Shown: in pieces, positions 45,869 through 53,952 of the stretch
Layout of the letters: every line of letters begins with the position of its first letter
Numbering within the stretch: position 1 is the first letter of the stretch
Assembly: GCA_016169945.1 (NCBI GenBank)
Contig: JADLSH010000213.1
Span: 806,001 to 870,000, forward strand
Origin: Trachythela sp. YZ-2020
Taxonomy: Eukaryota; Cnidaria; Anthozoa; Malacalcyonacea; Clavulariidae
DNA length: 64,000 nucleotides
Direction: 5' to 3'
The notes under the pieces: generated by a model
The model's input: only the letters and a program-made list of their open reading frames with translations
What the model was told of the DNA's origin: nothing
The model's database searches: none
Made by a program: the position numbers and the translations under genes

Positions 45869-48392
45869 TCAGGCTGGCATTGGCGTTAGAGATGTTGCTA
45901 TTGATTGACCATGCTCATTTTTACAATTCATTATAATTCTGGCACTTCTATTATGAAGCTTCTGTAGTCGATTTGAAAGAGAACTATTAATTGAGTCCCA
46001 GACTTCACAACAATAATCAAAATGAGGTTGGACAAGTGCATAGTAGACAGATTTCAAGGTGTCTTGATCCGTGTATTCTTTAATTCTTTTTAAGGCGCTA
46101 ATACCGGCAGATATTTTACTCGATATATGATCAATATGATTGTTCCATGCTAAATTTTCGTCCAGTTTAACTCCAAGAGCTTTTGTTACTCGAACTCTTT
46201 TTATCGGCTCATCTCCAACGAAAACATTGGGTTCTGAACTCAAGTTTTTAATATTATAGGGAGAGCCGATCAAAAGGTATTCAGTTTTGACAACATTCAG
46301 ACAGAGTTTATTTGCTGAAAGCCACCGGCCCCTTGACATTAAGGAGATCAAGATTCAGGGTCCGCTCCACTTCCTCAATAGATTTACCACTTGGTGTTAT
46401 ATTCGTGTCATCAGCAAATAAACGAGTAGTTGTAAACTGGAGACAATTAGGCAAATCATTAATATATATTAAGAATAGAAGCGGGCCAAGAATCGATCCC
46501 TGCGGTACTCCACACTTTACTGTTCTTGGGTTTGAAAGTTTACTATTTACATAACATACTTGTAGACGGTCAGTAAAGTAGGATTTAAATAGATTAAAGG
46601 CCGTATCAGTAATCCCATACAATTGGAGTTTGGCTAGTAACAATGCATGGTCGACCGTGTCGAAAGCTTTCTTTAAATCCAGAAAGACGACTAGGTTATC
46701 CTTATGTACCACTACCATTTATATACCACTCATTCGTGCAATCTAATAATGTAGACATTGTAGAATGAAAACGCCTAAAACCAAATTGGTGTTCAGACAA
46801 TAAATTGTTTGTTGTTAAATATTCATAAAATTGTTCGTATAATATTCTTTCAAAGACTTTACTGATGATTGGTAATATAGAAATTGGACGATAATTGTCC
46901 AGTAAATTTTTAGGACCTTTTTCATGTAAAGGAGTGACTCTCGCAATCTTCCAGTCTAACGGAAATTCCCCAGTTTCAATAGAACAATTAAATATCTTGG
47001 TTATTGAGTTTGTAATAACTGGGGCTGCTAATTTAAGAACCTTAGCCGGTATTTTGTCAACACCAGTTGCTTTAGAGACTACCAATTCATTAAATAATTT
47101 AAAAAATTTCGAATGACTAACAGTTTGAAAAGTGAACGAAGTATTGTCAGCTTTGTTAATGTAATTTTCAAAATTAGAATTACATCCACCAATTGAGCTT
47201 GCTATAGTCAGGCCCGCATTCACGAAATAGTCATTGAAACATTCAGAAATTTTAGTTGGTGATGAAATGGTATCTTGATCTACTTTGATTTCATTAATTG
47301 TATTATCCTTCCTTCCACGTCCGAGAATATCATTTACAATTTTCCAGGCTTGCTTAGGATTATTTTTCTGATTTCTTATCCTATTTCTATAATATTCTAC
47401 CTTATAGGTAGATAGGATTTATACTGCTCCCAATCAACATTAGAGTTTGTTGATATTGCTTGTTTTTTGAAATGGTCTCTATTTATCATCTTAGTTCTGA
47501 TTTCTCTCGTCAACCATGGAACATTACCCTTGTTTCTCACTCTTCTGGATATTATTGGTGCATGCTTATCAAGTATGTTCAAAAACAATTTCTTCCACAA
47601 ATTCCATTTATCGTCAACATTAGATAAGGTATCAATTGTGTACCATGGCTGGAGATCATCTTGAAATGCAGTGCTATCAAAATGCTTAAAATTACGAAAA
47701 GAAGTTTCTTTAGTTGTATTTGTTTTAGTGGTAACATTAGTTTTTCTGACCACATAAATCAAGCTGTGATCACTTGCCCCTGTATGAATCACGTCAGAGA
47801 ACACAATTTTCTCTGGTGCAGAAGTAATACATATATCAAGCAAACTGGCTGAAAATTCTGTAATTCGAGTTGTTTTATTAATGACTTGAGTCAGTTGATA
47901 CAATTCCATCATTGAAGCTAACTTTTTAGCTGCGAAATTTGAAGTATCAAGAAGATTAAAATTTAAGTCTCCCAATAAATACATTTCTTTATCTTCAATA
48001 TCAACCGCACTTACTAAAGATTCAATTTTGGAAAATATATCAACCGTAGCAGAAGGTGGTCTGTATATAGTAGAGATAATAAAAGGACGCGAATTAGGTT
48101 TTCTTACCTCTATACATATAGATTCCAGATCTTTCTGGAATAAGTCATCTCTATAACATGGTAAATAACTCCTAATATATATACATACACCGCCCCCATT
48201 TCTATCTCTGTCAAAGCGTAATATATCATATCCGGTCATATGAACTTGCCCGTCAGAGATATTTGAATTCAACCTAGTCTCATTTAAAGCCAATACATCA
48301 ATGCTTTGGTCTGCCAGTAATATGCGAATTTCATCTAAGTGTTTTGGCAGACTCACAACATTTAGCATTGCCATTTTGAATCCTCTTACTTT
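45869..48392 (-). pseudogene. LINE-A ORF2: endonuclease + reverse transcriptase
   Basis: The frame opens at about 48407; the first ATG is slightly inside (MAMLNVVSLPKHL). APE-type endonuclease motifs in order: LNETRL, YRPPSA, GDLNFN, SLLDICITS and GASDHSLIYV, up to 47397. After a frameshift the linker (46702-47223) carries KIARVTPLHEKG, NYRPISILP and HQFGFR. After a second shift the RT core (46308-46718) has FLDLKKAFDTVDH, GVPQGSILGPLLF and the catalytic LFADD. After a third the thumb region (45869-46351) has KALGVKLDENLAW and HFDYCCEVWD. The first two shifts occur in every array copy and the third in all but unit 5. They therefore predate the amplification, or come from a systematic base-calling error. 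Confidence 0.88.
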
Positions 48393-48443
48393 TGGACATG
48401 CAAACAAACCTGGAATTTCCTTACGCTCAGCCCGATCAATATT

Positions 48444-49257
48444 TCAATTATTAGTTAAACTATTTAAAATATTTCTAGATAAAAGCTTGCTACCCTTGTG
48501 GTTCAAATGTAGACCACGGCGGTTTAAACAGGATATATCAATATTGTCATTACTTATGAATGCCCAATTATTTTGGGTACAAAAGGATGCTGGTAGTGCA
48601 TTAGTATGTTTAATTTTAGCAAAGAGGTTTGAATTATATCTTCTTAATGCTAAACCAGAAATGGTTACCTTCGTCTTCGGTGAATTTTGTTGTATTTGTA
48701 ATCCCAGATTTACAATGTGCTCAGCTACCATGCGCGCTGATTCTTGTCCCTTGACGTTGTTAGTTCCAACATGTAAGATGATCTCTTCTGGTTCTTTCCT
48801 GATTAAGGGTTTGAGATAATATTCCATATCTTCAGTCTTTGCTCCGGAGAAGGATTTTACGGCCACGTGCGTTTCACCGTCTGATAATTCCCACCCATGC
48901 ACATGCTGGATAATAGAATCTCCAGCAACGAATATCAGTCTTTTGGTAGTCACGCTTCGATTATGTTGATCTTCGTCGGTAGTCACGCTTCGATTATATT
49001 GACCAGATTTATTTATATCATCTTGCTTACGGGTCTTCTCACTATTTTGCTCCCGATTCTGCTCACTATTTTGCTCGCAGTTCTGCTCACGGTGTTTCTC
49101 ACGGTTCACCTTACGTTTCTGCTTACGTTTCTGCTTACGTTTCTGCTTACGTTTCTGCTTACGTTTCTGCTTACGGTTTTGCTTAGCATCACTAGTTTGA
49201 CCATTTTTAATTTCTTTAGTTTGTATGACTTCATCAGGTTTGTCCTCAGGAACAGTC
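48444..49257 (-). pseudogene. LINE-A ORF1 with SGNH/GDSL-esterase-like domain, 5'-truncated
   Basis: Open on the minus strand from 49257 to 48444 without a convincing start codon. The N-terminal part is extremely basic. It has five to six copies of a four-residue RKQK repeat (12-bp DNA repeat at 49108-49182), then EQN repeats. The C-terminal 150 residues have LIFVAGDSIIQHV (block I), ILHVGTNNV (block III) and RRGLHLNHKG (block V with the catalytic His), as in esterase domains of CR1/L2 ORF1 proteins. The basic region probably binds the RNA. The 5' boundary lies at satellite sequence, so the true start is lost. Confidence 0.78.
49108..49182 (-). repeat. 12-bp tandem repeat within LINE-A ORF1
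   Basis: Plus-strand unit GTTTCTGCTTAC, about six copies. Its length is a multiple of three, so it keeps frame and makes a lysine/arginine/glutamine repeat in ORF1. Confidence 0.9.
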
Positions 49258-49310
49258 TGCTATATAACTCCGAGCCGAGCTCTAAGATGTAAGTATAGGC
49301 CCGAGCCATA
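49258..49310 (+). repeat. Remnant of the 31-bp satellite on the 5' side of LINE-A
   Basis: CTCCGAGCCGAGCTCTAAG then GTAAGTATAGGCCCGAGCC is one and a half satellite units. It resumes after the LINE and marks the right edge of the array into which LINE-A inserted. Confidence 0.85.
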
Positions 49311-49370
49311 TCTGTATATATGCACGTTTTTCAATAAGGTCTTCATTACTTTGTTGACCTTCGAGCAGAT

Positions 49371-49685
49371 ATGACTAACCTTCCCAAGCACAGATCGTTT
49401 ATAGAGCTCCTATGTACTTCTTATCCAACTCAACAACAAGCTCTGTTGAGATCTACATCTCATGAACAGATTCGGTTTCTATGCAATTGTGTGAAAAGTT
49501 TTATGAACCTCGCACTTCCTAAACACACAATGGACAAAGTTAGACCTTTTGAACACGATTTTATTGAGCTAACTAACAAAAATAAAAGTGTTAAAACAAA
49601 AAGGAATATACTTGTTCAGCGTGGAAATGGTTTCCTAGGATTGGTACTGGCTCCAATCTTAGAAGGACTTGCAGAATTGGTATAA
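49371..49685 (+). CDS. Small basic protein with glycine/hydrophobic C-terminus, pX-like (virus-like element)
   Basis: 104 codons from an ATG just right of the satellite remnant. The C-terminal third reads KTKRNILVQRG then GFLGLVLAPILEGLAEL, a basic stretch followed by a hydrophobic, glycine-containing segment. Short proteins of this pattern (a QRG.FL..LLAPIL-type tail) recur in virus-like elements of invertebrate genomes and resemble the small core/membrane-active proteins of adenovirus-like viruses. This assignment is by pattern only. It lies 37 bases upstream of the next frame in the same direction, as in a compact viral cassette. Confidence 0.5.
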   Translation: MTNLPKHRSFIELLCTSYPTQQQALLRSTSHEQIRFLCNCVKSFMNLALPKHTMDKVRPFEHDFIELTNKNKSVKTKRNILVQRGNGFLGLVLAPILEGLAELV

Positions 49686-49721
49686 AATGATCAACATAAA
49701 ATTCATATCCTCATTGCAACC

Positions 49722-50201
49722 ATGGATATCACCAAAAAACCATCTCCTGAGCAGTGGCGACTTCAAGACATTCTTCAATATCTTGACAATGAAAATAATT
49801 ATGGCGCTGAAGAAATCCTTCACTCCATTCTCACATCTACGGACATTTTGACGTGGAATACAAAAGGAGAAATCGTCTACAGAGGACAGGATATACGTGG
49901 AACTGATATTGTAAACATTCTAAAATATTGCACGAGGCCTTTTCATCGATATATTCCAGAGCCTTATGGATTGAGTATATTTCTCAAAGGTCTTGCGGCA
50001 TTGGAAATTGATAAAAGTCTTATCACCAACGGGCGGGTCCTCGCAGTACTGGCACGGATGGAGTCACGGCAAGATGAAGATTCGTCTGAAGATACAAAAT
50101 GTAACAATTGTGAAAATTTTTACAGATATGTCAATTGGGTACATGCCCTATCTGTGCATGGACAGATTTTTATTCGAGTTTTACCCGATGTAACTGTATA
50201 A
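49722..50201 (+). CDS. Virus-like element protein of unknown function
   Basis: 159 codons from MDITKKPSPEQW. The first 115 residues look like a folded domain with the pattern LTWNTKGEIVYRGQDIRGTD then IVNILKY. I recognise this shape (a gly/arg turn after W...GE.VYRG) from predicted proteins of cnidarian virus-like elements but cannot name a function. From about residue 125 the frame is acidic, and at 50120-50200 it overlaps a zinc-ribbon-like frame in another register. It may therefore be frameshifted near its end. Confidence 0.5.
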   Translation: MDITKKPSPEQWRLQDILQYLDNENNYGAEEILHSILTSTDILTWNTKGEIVYRGQDIRGTDIVNILKYCTRPFHRYIPEPYGLSIFLKGLAALEIDKSLITNGRVLAVLARMESRQDEDSSEDTKCNNCENFYRYVNWVHALSVHGQIFIRVLPDVTV

Positions 50202-50716
50202 TTTGTGATTGTACACTTTACAAAGATGATTTCACACATACGATTGCGTGTTGTTCACATTGTTATTGTGATGAAATATTAGATGTCCGTACAAATAGAA
50301 GCCACTTTTATGATTCAAATAAAATGCACAAGGGAAGCATTCTCCCATCAGTTGAACATTGGAAGCCGATCAAGACACATAAAAAGATGAAGGGTGTACT
50401 TATCCCCGACGTAAAACTACTAACTGAACATTACACAAGAAATCAACGTGGTGGTAGTATTGAAGGATTTCGCGGTGTACGTATGCAGAGGGATATGGAA
50501 TCGGGGGTATTTTCAGAAGCATTGCAAGATTTGCAATACCTATACTGCAACAAGGCGCTAAAACAGTTGGTAAAAGAGCTCTACAAGCAGCAACGGAAGT
50601 TGGTCAAGATGTACTCGATGGGAATGAATTCTCTGTGTGTGTGTGCTGTATGTACATTGTACAATATTGTCCCGTCCTATAATTATATATTCTCAATTTA
50701 TTCAAATTGCCGTTAA
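50135..50716 (+). pseudogene. Cysteine-rich segment and minor-capsid-like tail (frameshifted)
   Basis: The first third has clustered cysteines (CPIC, then CNCIICDC, then a CCSHCYC group with nearby His), which could bind zinc. The open frame then enters a basic stretch. At about 50480-50640 a different frame carries a Gly-Ile-Gly-Gly-Ile-Phe motif followed by an alanine/leucine-rich helix ending in an Asp-Gly-Asn triplet. This is the pattern of small minor-capsid-like proteins of adintovirus/Polinton elements. The two parts are probably separate genes or a gene broken by a one-base change near 50490. The tail runs into the right TIR, which starts near 50623. No product is named with certainty. 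Confidence 0.45.
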
Positions 50717-52004
50717 CGATTTACAAATGACTTACAAACCTACGTATATAATTGTGTTTACATACAATGCTTGTATATGCTCGTAAATCTCGCTTAAATA
50801 TCACTGATTTTCATCCTCTGCTACTTCTAAAACGCTTGAAACTTTGTTAGGTTTAAATCCCTTTAAGAACTATGTTTATACATTCGCCTGGAAAACATAT
50901 ATTTGTATTTCTCTATAAGAACTTAGCTATGCCGATTAAACTTTAAGATCTTCTCGTTTTAGAAAGATATATTTCTGCTTGTTATTACTTCGCATAGCCA
51001 TAAGGCAATAATATTTTACTAGGTTGTTTCGCCCAAACAAGCCTTTTGACTTAATCTCTTCATGAATTAAGCTATTGTGTCTTTAGTTTACATTAGCAAC
51101 AAATGCATCAAAATATTTATGTTTCTAATGCCAAAACGACAATGTTTGTAAATCTCGCTTGTATAGACTTTACTAAATAAACGCTTGAAAAATTTGTAGA
51201 AGAGGTATATTTCTAATATAAGCATTCGATAGATTGGTATAAAGTATGTTTATGGAATTATCAGGTTTGGGAAAAACGGAAAACGCTGAACTCAGCGAAA
51301 TCTGAGTTGTATAATTAATGTTTATGCTAATTGCGTAATGCTTACCCCTACATTATGTTAATGATGTTGCACACTCTCATATTATGTTAATGAATTTTTA
51401 ATGATGTTGCTCCCCCCTACATTATGTTAATGTACCATATGCTAATGATGTTTGAATTTTTAATGATGTGCTCCACCCTGCTCCACCCTGCTCCACCCTG
51501 CTCCACCCTGCTCCACCCTGCTCCACCCTGCTCCACCCTGCTCCACCCTGCTCCACCCTGCTCCACCCTGCTCCACCCTGCTCCACCCTGCTCCACCCTG
51601 CTCCACCCTGCTCCACCCTGCTCCACCCTGCTCCACCCTGCTCCACCCTGCTCCACCCTGCTCCACCCTGCTCCACCCTGCTCCACCCTGCTCCACCCTG
51701 CTCCACCCTGCTCCACCCTGCTCCACCCTGCTCCACCCTGCTCCACCCTGCTCCACCCTGCTCCACCCTGCTCCACCCTGCTCCACCCTGCTCCACCCTG
51801 CTCCACCCTGCTCCACCCTGCTCCACCCTGCTCCACCCTGCTCCACCCTGCTCCACCCTGCTCCACCCTGCTCCACCCTGCTCCACCCTGCTCCACCCTG
51901 CTCCACCCTGCTCCACCCTGCTCCACCCTGCTCCACCCTGCTCCACCCTGCTCCACCCTGCTCCACCCTACTCCACTCTGCTCCACCCTGCTCCACCCTG
52001 CTCC
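50623..52004 (-). repeat. Right terminal inverted repeat
   Basis: Reverse-complement match to 10296-12043, beginning at AATGAATTC near 50623 and ending in the (CTGCTCCACC)n array at 52004. It lacks the 164-bp block of the left TIR (joined directly at AGGTTGTTTCGCCC near 51020). It differs by many substitutions and indels, much more than array units differ from each other. Confidence 0.88.
51471..52004 (-). repeat. (GGTGGAGCAG)n minisatellite of the right TIR
   Basis: About 53 units in inverted orientation, almost perfectly uniform, with variants only in the last three (CTCCACCCTACTCCACTCTG). No nine-base shortened units are present, unlike the left arrays. The end CTGCTCC is followed by GTGAATG, which I take as flank. 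Confidence 0.98.
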
Positions 52005-52082
52005 GTGAATGTAACACGTCTGTCAATTTATCGCATAGTTCATCGCATTACTGATGAGATTAAGCATCAATTTTGTAGTGGG

Positions 52083-52237
52083 TGTAATTCATTTACAGCT
52101 AGTTTTGCGGCAGGCGGTTTTTCTCGCCCGTATTTTCTCCTTTCCCCCGCCTCGCCTCCCTAATTTTTCGCTGCCCGCGCCTCAACTGCCCTCGCCTCAA
52201 CCTCCAACCCCTTAAAACCGCCAGCTACGCAGGCTAT
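52083..52237 (-). repeat. Outer inverted repeat, right copy
   Basis: Reverse complement of 9183-9303, matching at AATTCATTTACAGCTAGTTTT, AACCCCTTAAAACCGCCAG and CTACGCAGGCTA. It is about 30 bases longer because of extra GCCCTCGCCTCAACC-like units. It frames the composite together with the left copy. Confidence 0.75.
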
Positions 52238-52255
52238 CAGGGTTGGGGGTTAAGT

Positions 52256-52390
52256 CTGTTTTCCACTTAAACCGTATCGTAACGAAACGTAGCGTAATTC
52301 TTTGTTTCCTGAGCACTCGGGTAGAACTAATGACTTAGACACAAAAGAAAATGCTACGGTACGTTACGATACGTTTGAAGTGGAAAAGAG
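52256..52390. mobile_element. Small MITE with 35-bp terminal inverted repeats
   Basis: Left end CTGTTTTCCACTTAAACCG and right end, read inverted, CTCTTTTCCACTTCAAACG. Both continue with TATCGTAACG and CGTAGC. Total about 135 bp with no coding capacity. No target duplication could be identified. Confidence 0.8.
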
Positions 52391-52399
52391 GCTCAATGG

Positions 52400-52890
52400 T
52401 TGAATTGTTTGGTAATGATGGGCGATACCAGATTTTTTCGACTCAATACGATACCAGTCCGATACTAAGCATTTTGGTCGATACCGATACCAAAACCGAT
52501 AACGATACTTCGATCTGTATTGTGATTAGAACAACATCTTAATTGCAAAAATATAAATAATTGGATCAAGAACTAGTTCATATTTATCCATAATTGTATG
52601 TCTTCTGGCTTATATGAACGTGATCACGAGCCCGCAAAAGGCCAAAATGAAAGTGCATGCTTATACAACTCTTTTACACTACATTCTCTCAAACTAACCG
52701 TATTTTACGACATTTTCATAAATACTGACCAAAAACATTGCAGGCTCAAGTTGTATCGAAATTACCAATACTTTTTGTGAGTATCAAAAGTATCGATACT
52801 TTCAAAAGTATCGCTAATATCGATGTTTGCCACTGGTACCGCCGTCCGTATCCGCCTTTTATCTACACCTTTTTCTATCTGCGTAGCAGA
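52400..52890. other. GATAC-rich region, possible decayed element
   Basis: The words CGATACC, CGATAC and their complements GTATCG recur at 52427-52512 and at 52775-52815, in opposite orientation at the two ends. This suggests a diverged inverted-repeat element, but the ends and target duplication could not be fixed. No gene seen. Confidence 0.4.
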
Positions 52891-52916
52891 TATATGCTAC
52901 AGATATAATGCTATCG

Positions 52917-53108
52917 ACTTGTTAATGTTAATGTTAATGTTAATGTTAATGTTAATGTCAATGTCAATGTTAATGTTAATGTTAATGTTAATGTTAATGT
53001 TAATGTTAATGTTAATGTTAATGTTAATGTTAATGTTAATGTTAATGTTAATGTTAATGTTAATGTTAATGTTAATGTTAATGTTAATGTTAATGTTAAT
53101 GTTAGTGT
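52917..53108. repeat. (GTTAAT)n microsatellite
   Basis: About 32 copies of the six-base unit GTTAAT, with two GTCAAT copies near 52955 and a GTTAGT at the right end. Open frames across it are repetitive artefacts. Confidence 0.97.
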
Positions 53109-53939
53109 TAACTTTTAGCCATTCAGCGACCAGCTTATATAAAATAGGCAACGTTAGCCAATCAGCAACTGGCAGTTTTGAAATGCCAAATATATTGACA
53201 AAACGTCGTTAATTCATATAAAAACGTGGAAATACGAAAGTTTTCAATACGAAAGTATCGACTAGAACGAATGCTTTAATATTATAAAAAGTATAGAATT
53301 CAAGCTTAGTTAAAACGTGATTGGTTTGAAGTTTTCAGCATAATAATTCATGTACGCACATACATAATGAATCCTTCCTAATTTTTAATTTATTTCTAGG
53401 AAAGGGGGGGTGTTAGAAGACAGTTACATAATCAATATGGGGGGCTAGGTTGGCTGATGACAAGTGATGACAGTGGGGGGAGGCGGGGGAGGGATAAAAA
53501 GAGCGACTAACCATTTAGTGTGACTAACCATTTTTTGTAATTTTCCAACGTTGCAAAATCGTTTGGCAGAAGACAAGGCAGATCAACTTTAACAGCGGCA
53601 TTGTTCTCATCGAGAAAACCTAGCGGAGAATTGCAAAAATCAGGCGACTTTTCAACATGTGACTTTTTCAAAATCTATTCTCAACAATAACAAATCTTAA
53701 GAGAATTCTCGCTGGTTAGAGTTGATATAATTAATTAGATTATAAGAATTTGAATTTTTTTTGAATTTATTAGAAAAATATAGACTTTGCAACCATACAG
53801 GTTGAAATACATCTATCATTTACAGGGTTGGTTAATTAGAAAAATATTGTATATTTACAAAAACGTATTTACTATAATATGGGAAGAGTTTAGAACTTCT
53901 AGTATGATATTAACATTATTTACAAATAAAAATGTATGA
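53109..53939. other. No gene seen; G-rich stretch at 53400-53500
   Basis: Mostly AT-rich unique sequence with several G-runs on the plus strand (53403-53500, four or more runs of G5-G8). The right part belongs to, or adjoins, the 3' end of LINE-B, whose exact 3' terminus could not be fixed. TGGCTGATGACAAGT near 53451 also occurs near 9128. Confidence 0.4.
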
Positions 53940-53952
53940 AATTTATAGTTAC

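Larger units (their letters stand above)
41673..49257. repeat. Tandem array, unit 6 (extends through the longer LINE-A)
   Basis: Order: minisatellite 41673-42267, TIR body 42268-43404, ATPase relic 43433-44362, satellite block 44483-45692, LINE-A 45714-49257. Unlike units 1-5 the LINE does not stop at CTCCCAATAA (47976-47985). It continues through the N-terminal endonuclease and ORF1. This is the structure before duplication at the right side of the array. Confidence 0.95.
45714..49257 (-). mobile_element. LINE-A, longest copy (CR1/L2-like non-LTR retrotransposon)
   Basis: 3.5 kb on the minus strand, with its 3' end in the TAGGTAGGTAGGTAGG tail at 45714 and its 5' end at about 49257. Beyond that the 31-bp satellite resumes (49262-49308), showing insertion into the satellite. 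It encodes ORF1 with an SGNH-esterase-like domain and ORF2 with an APE-type endonuclease and reverse transcriptase. The esterase ORF1 and short-repeat 3' tail fit the CR1/L2 group. It is truncated at its 5' end inside ORF1. Imperfect TATAT(A)CTCCGAGC stretches on both sides may be a target duplication, but the satellite target makes this ambiguous. Confidence 0.9.
10296..52004. mobile_element. Composite virus-like element with long minisatellite-ended TIRs and internal tandem amplification
   Basis: Both ends consist of the same (GGTGGAGCAG)n minisatellite in inverted orientation, followed inward by about 0.85-1.1 kb of inverted similarity. Inside the left TIR is an A32/FtsK-HerA-type packaging ATPase on the minus strand. 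Inside the right TIR are three plus-strand frames of virus-like character. Between them are a 31-bp satellite and LINE-A, and the left part is amplified six times. Long TIRs plus a packaging ATPase fit the adintovirus/Polinton (Maverick) group. However, no DNA polymerase B, retroviral-type integrase, protease or major capsid gene could be found, so it would be a deleted or non-autonomous derivative. No 5-8 bp target duplication was recognised at the two ends. Confidence 0.7.

Noticed and set aside
52823..53212. 129-codon LM-rich and 84-codon NI-rich frames
   Set aside because: Produced by the six-base GTTAAT repeat, which keeps frame and contains no stop in those registers.
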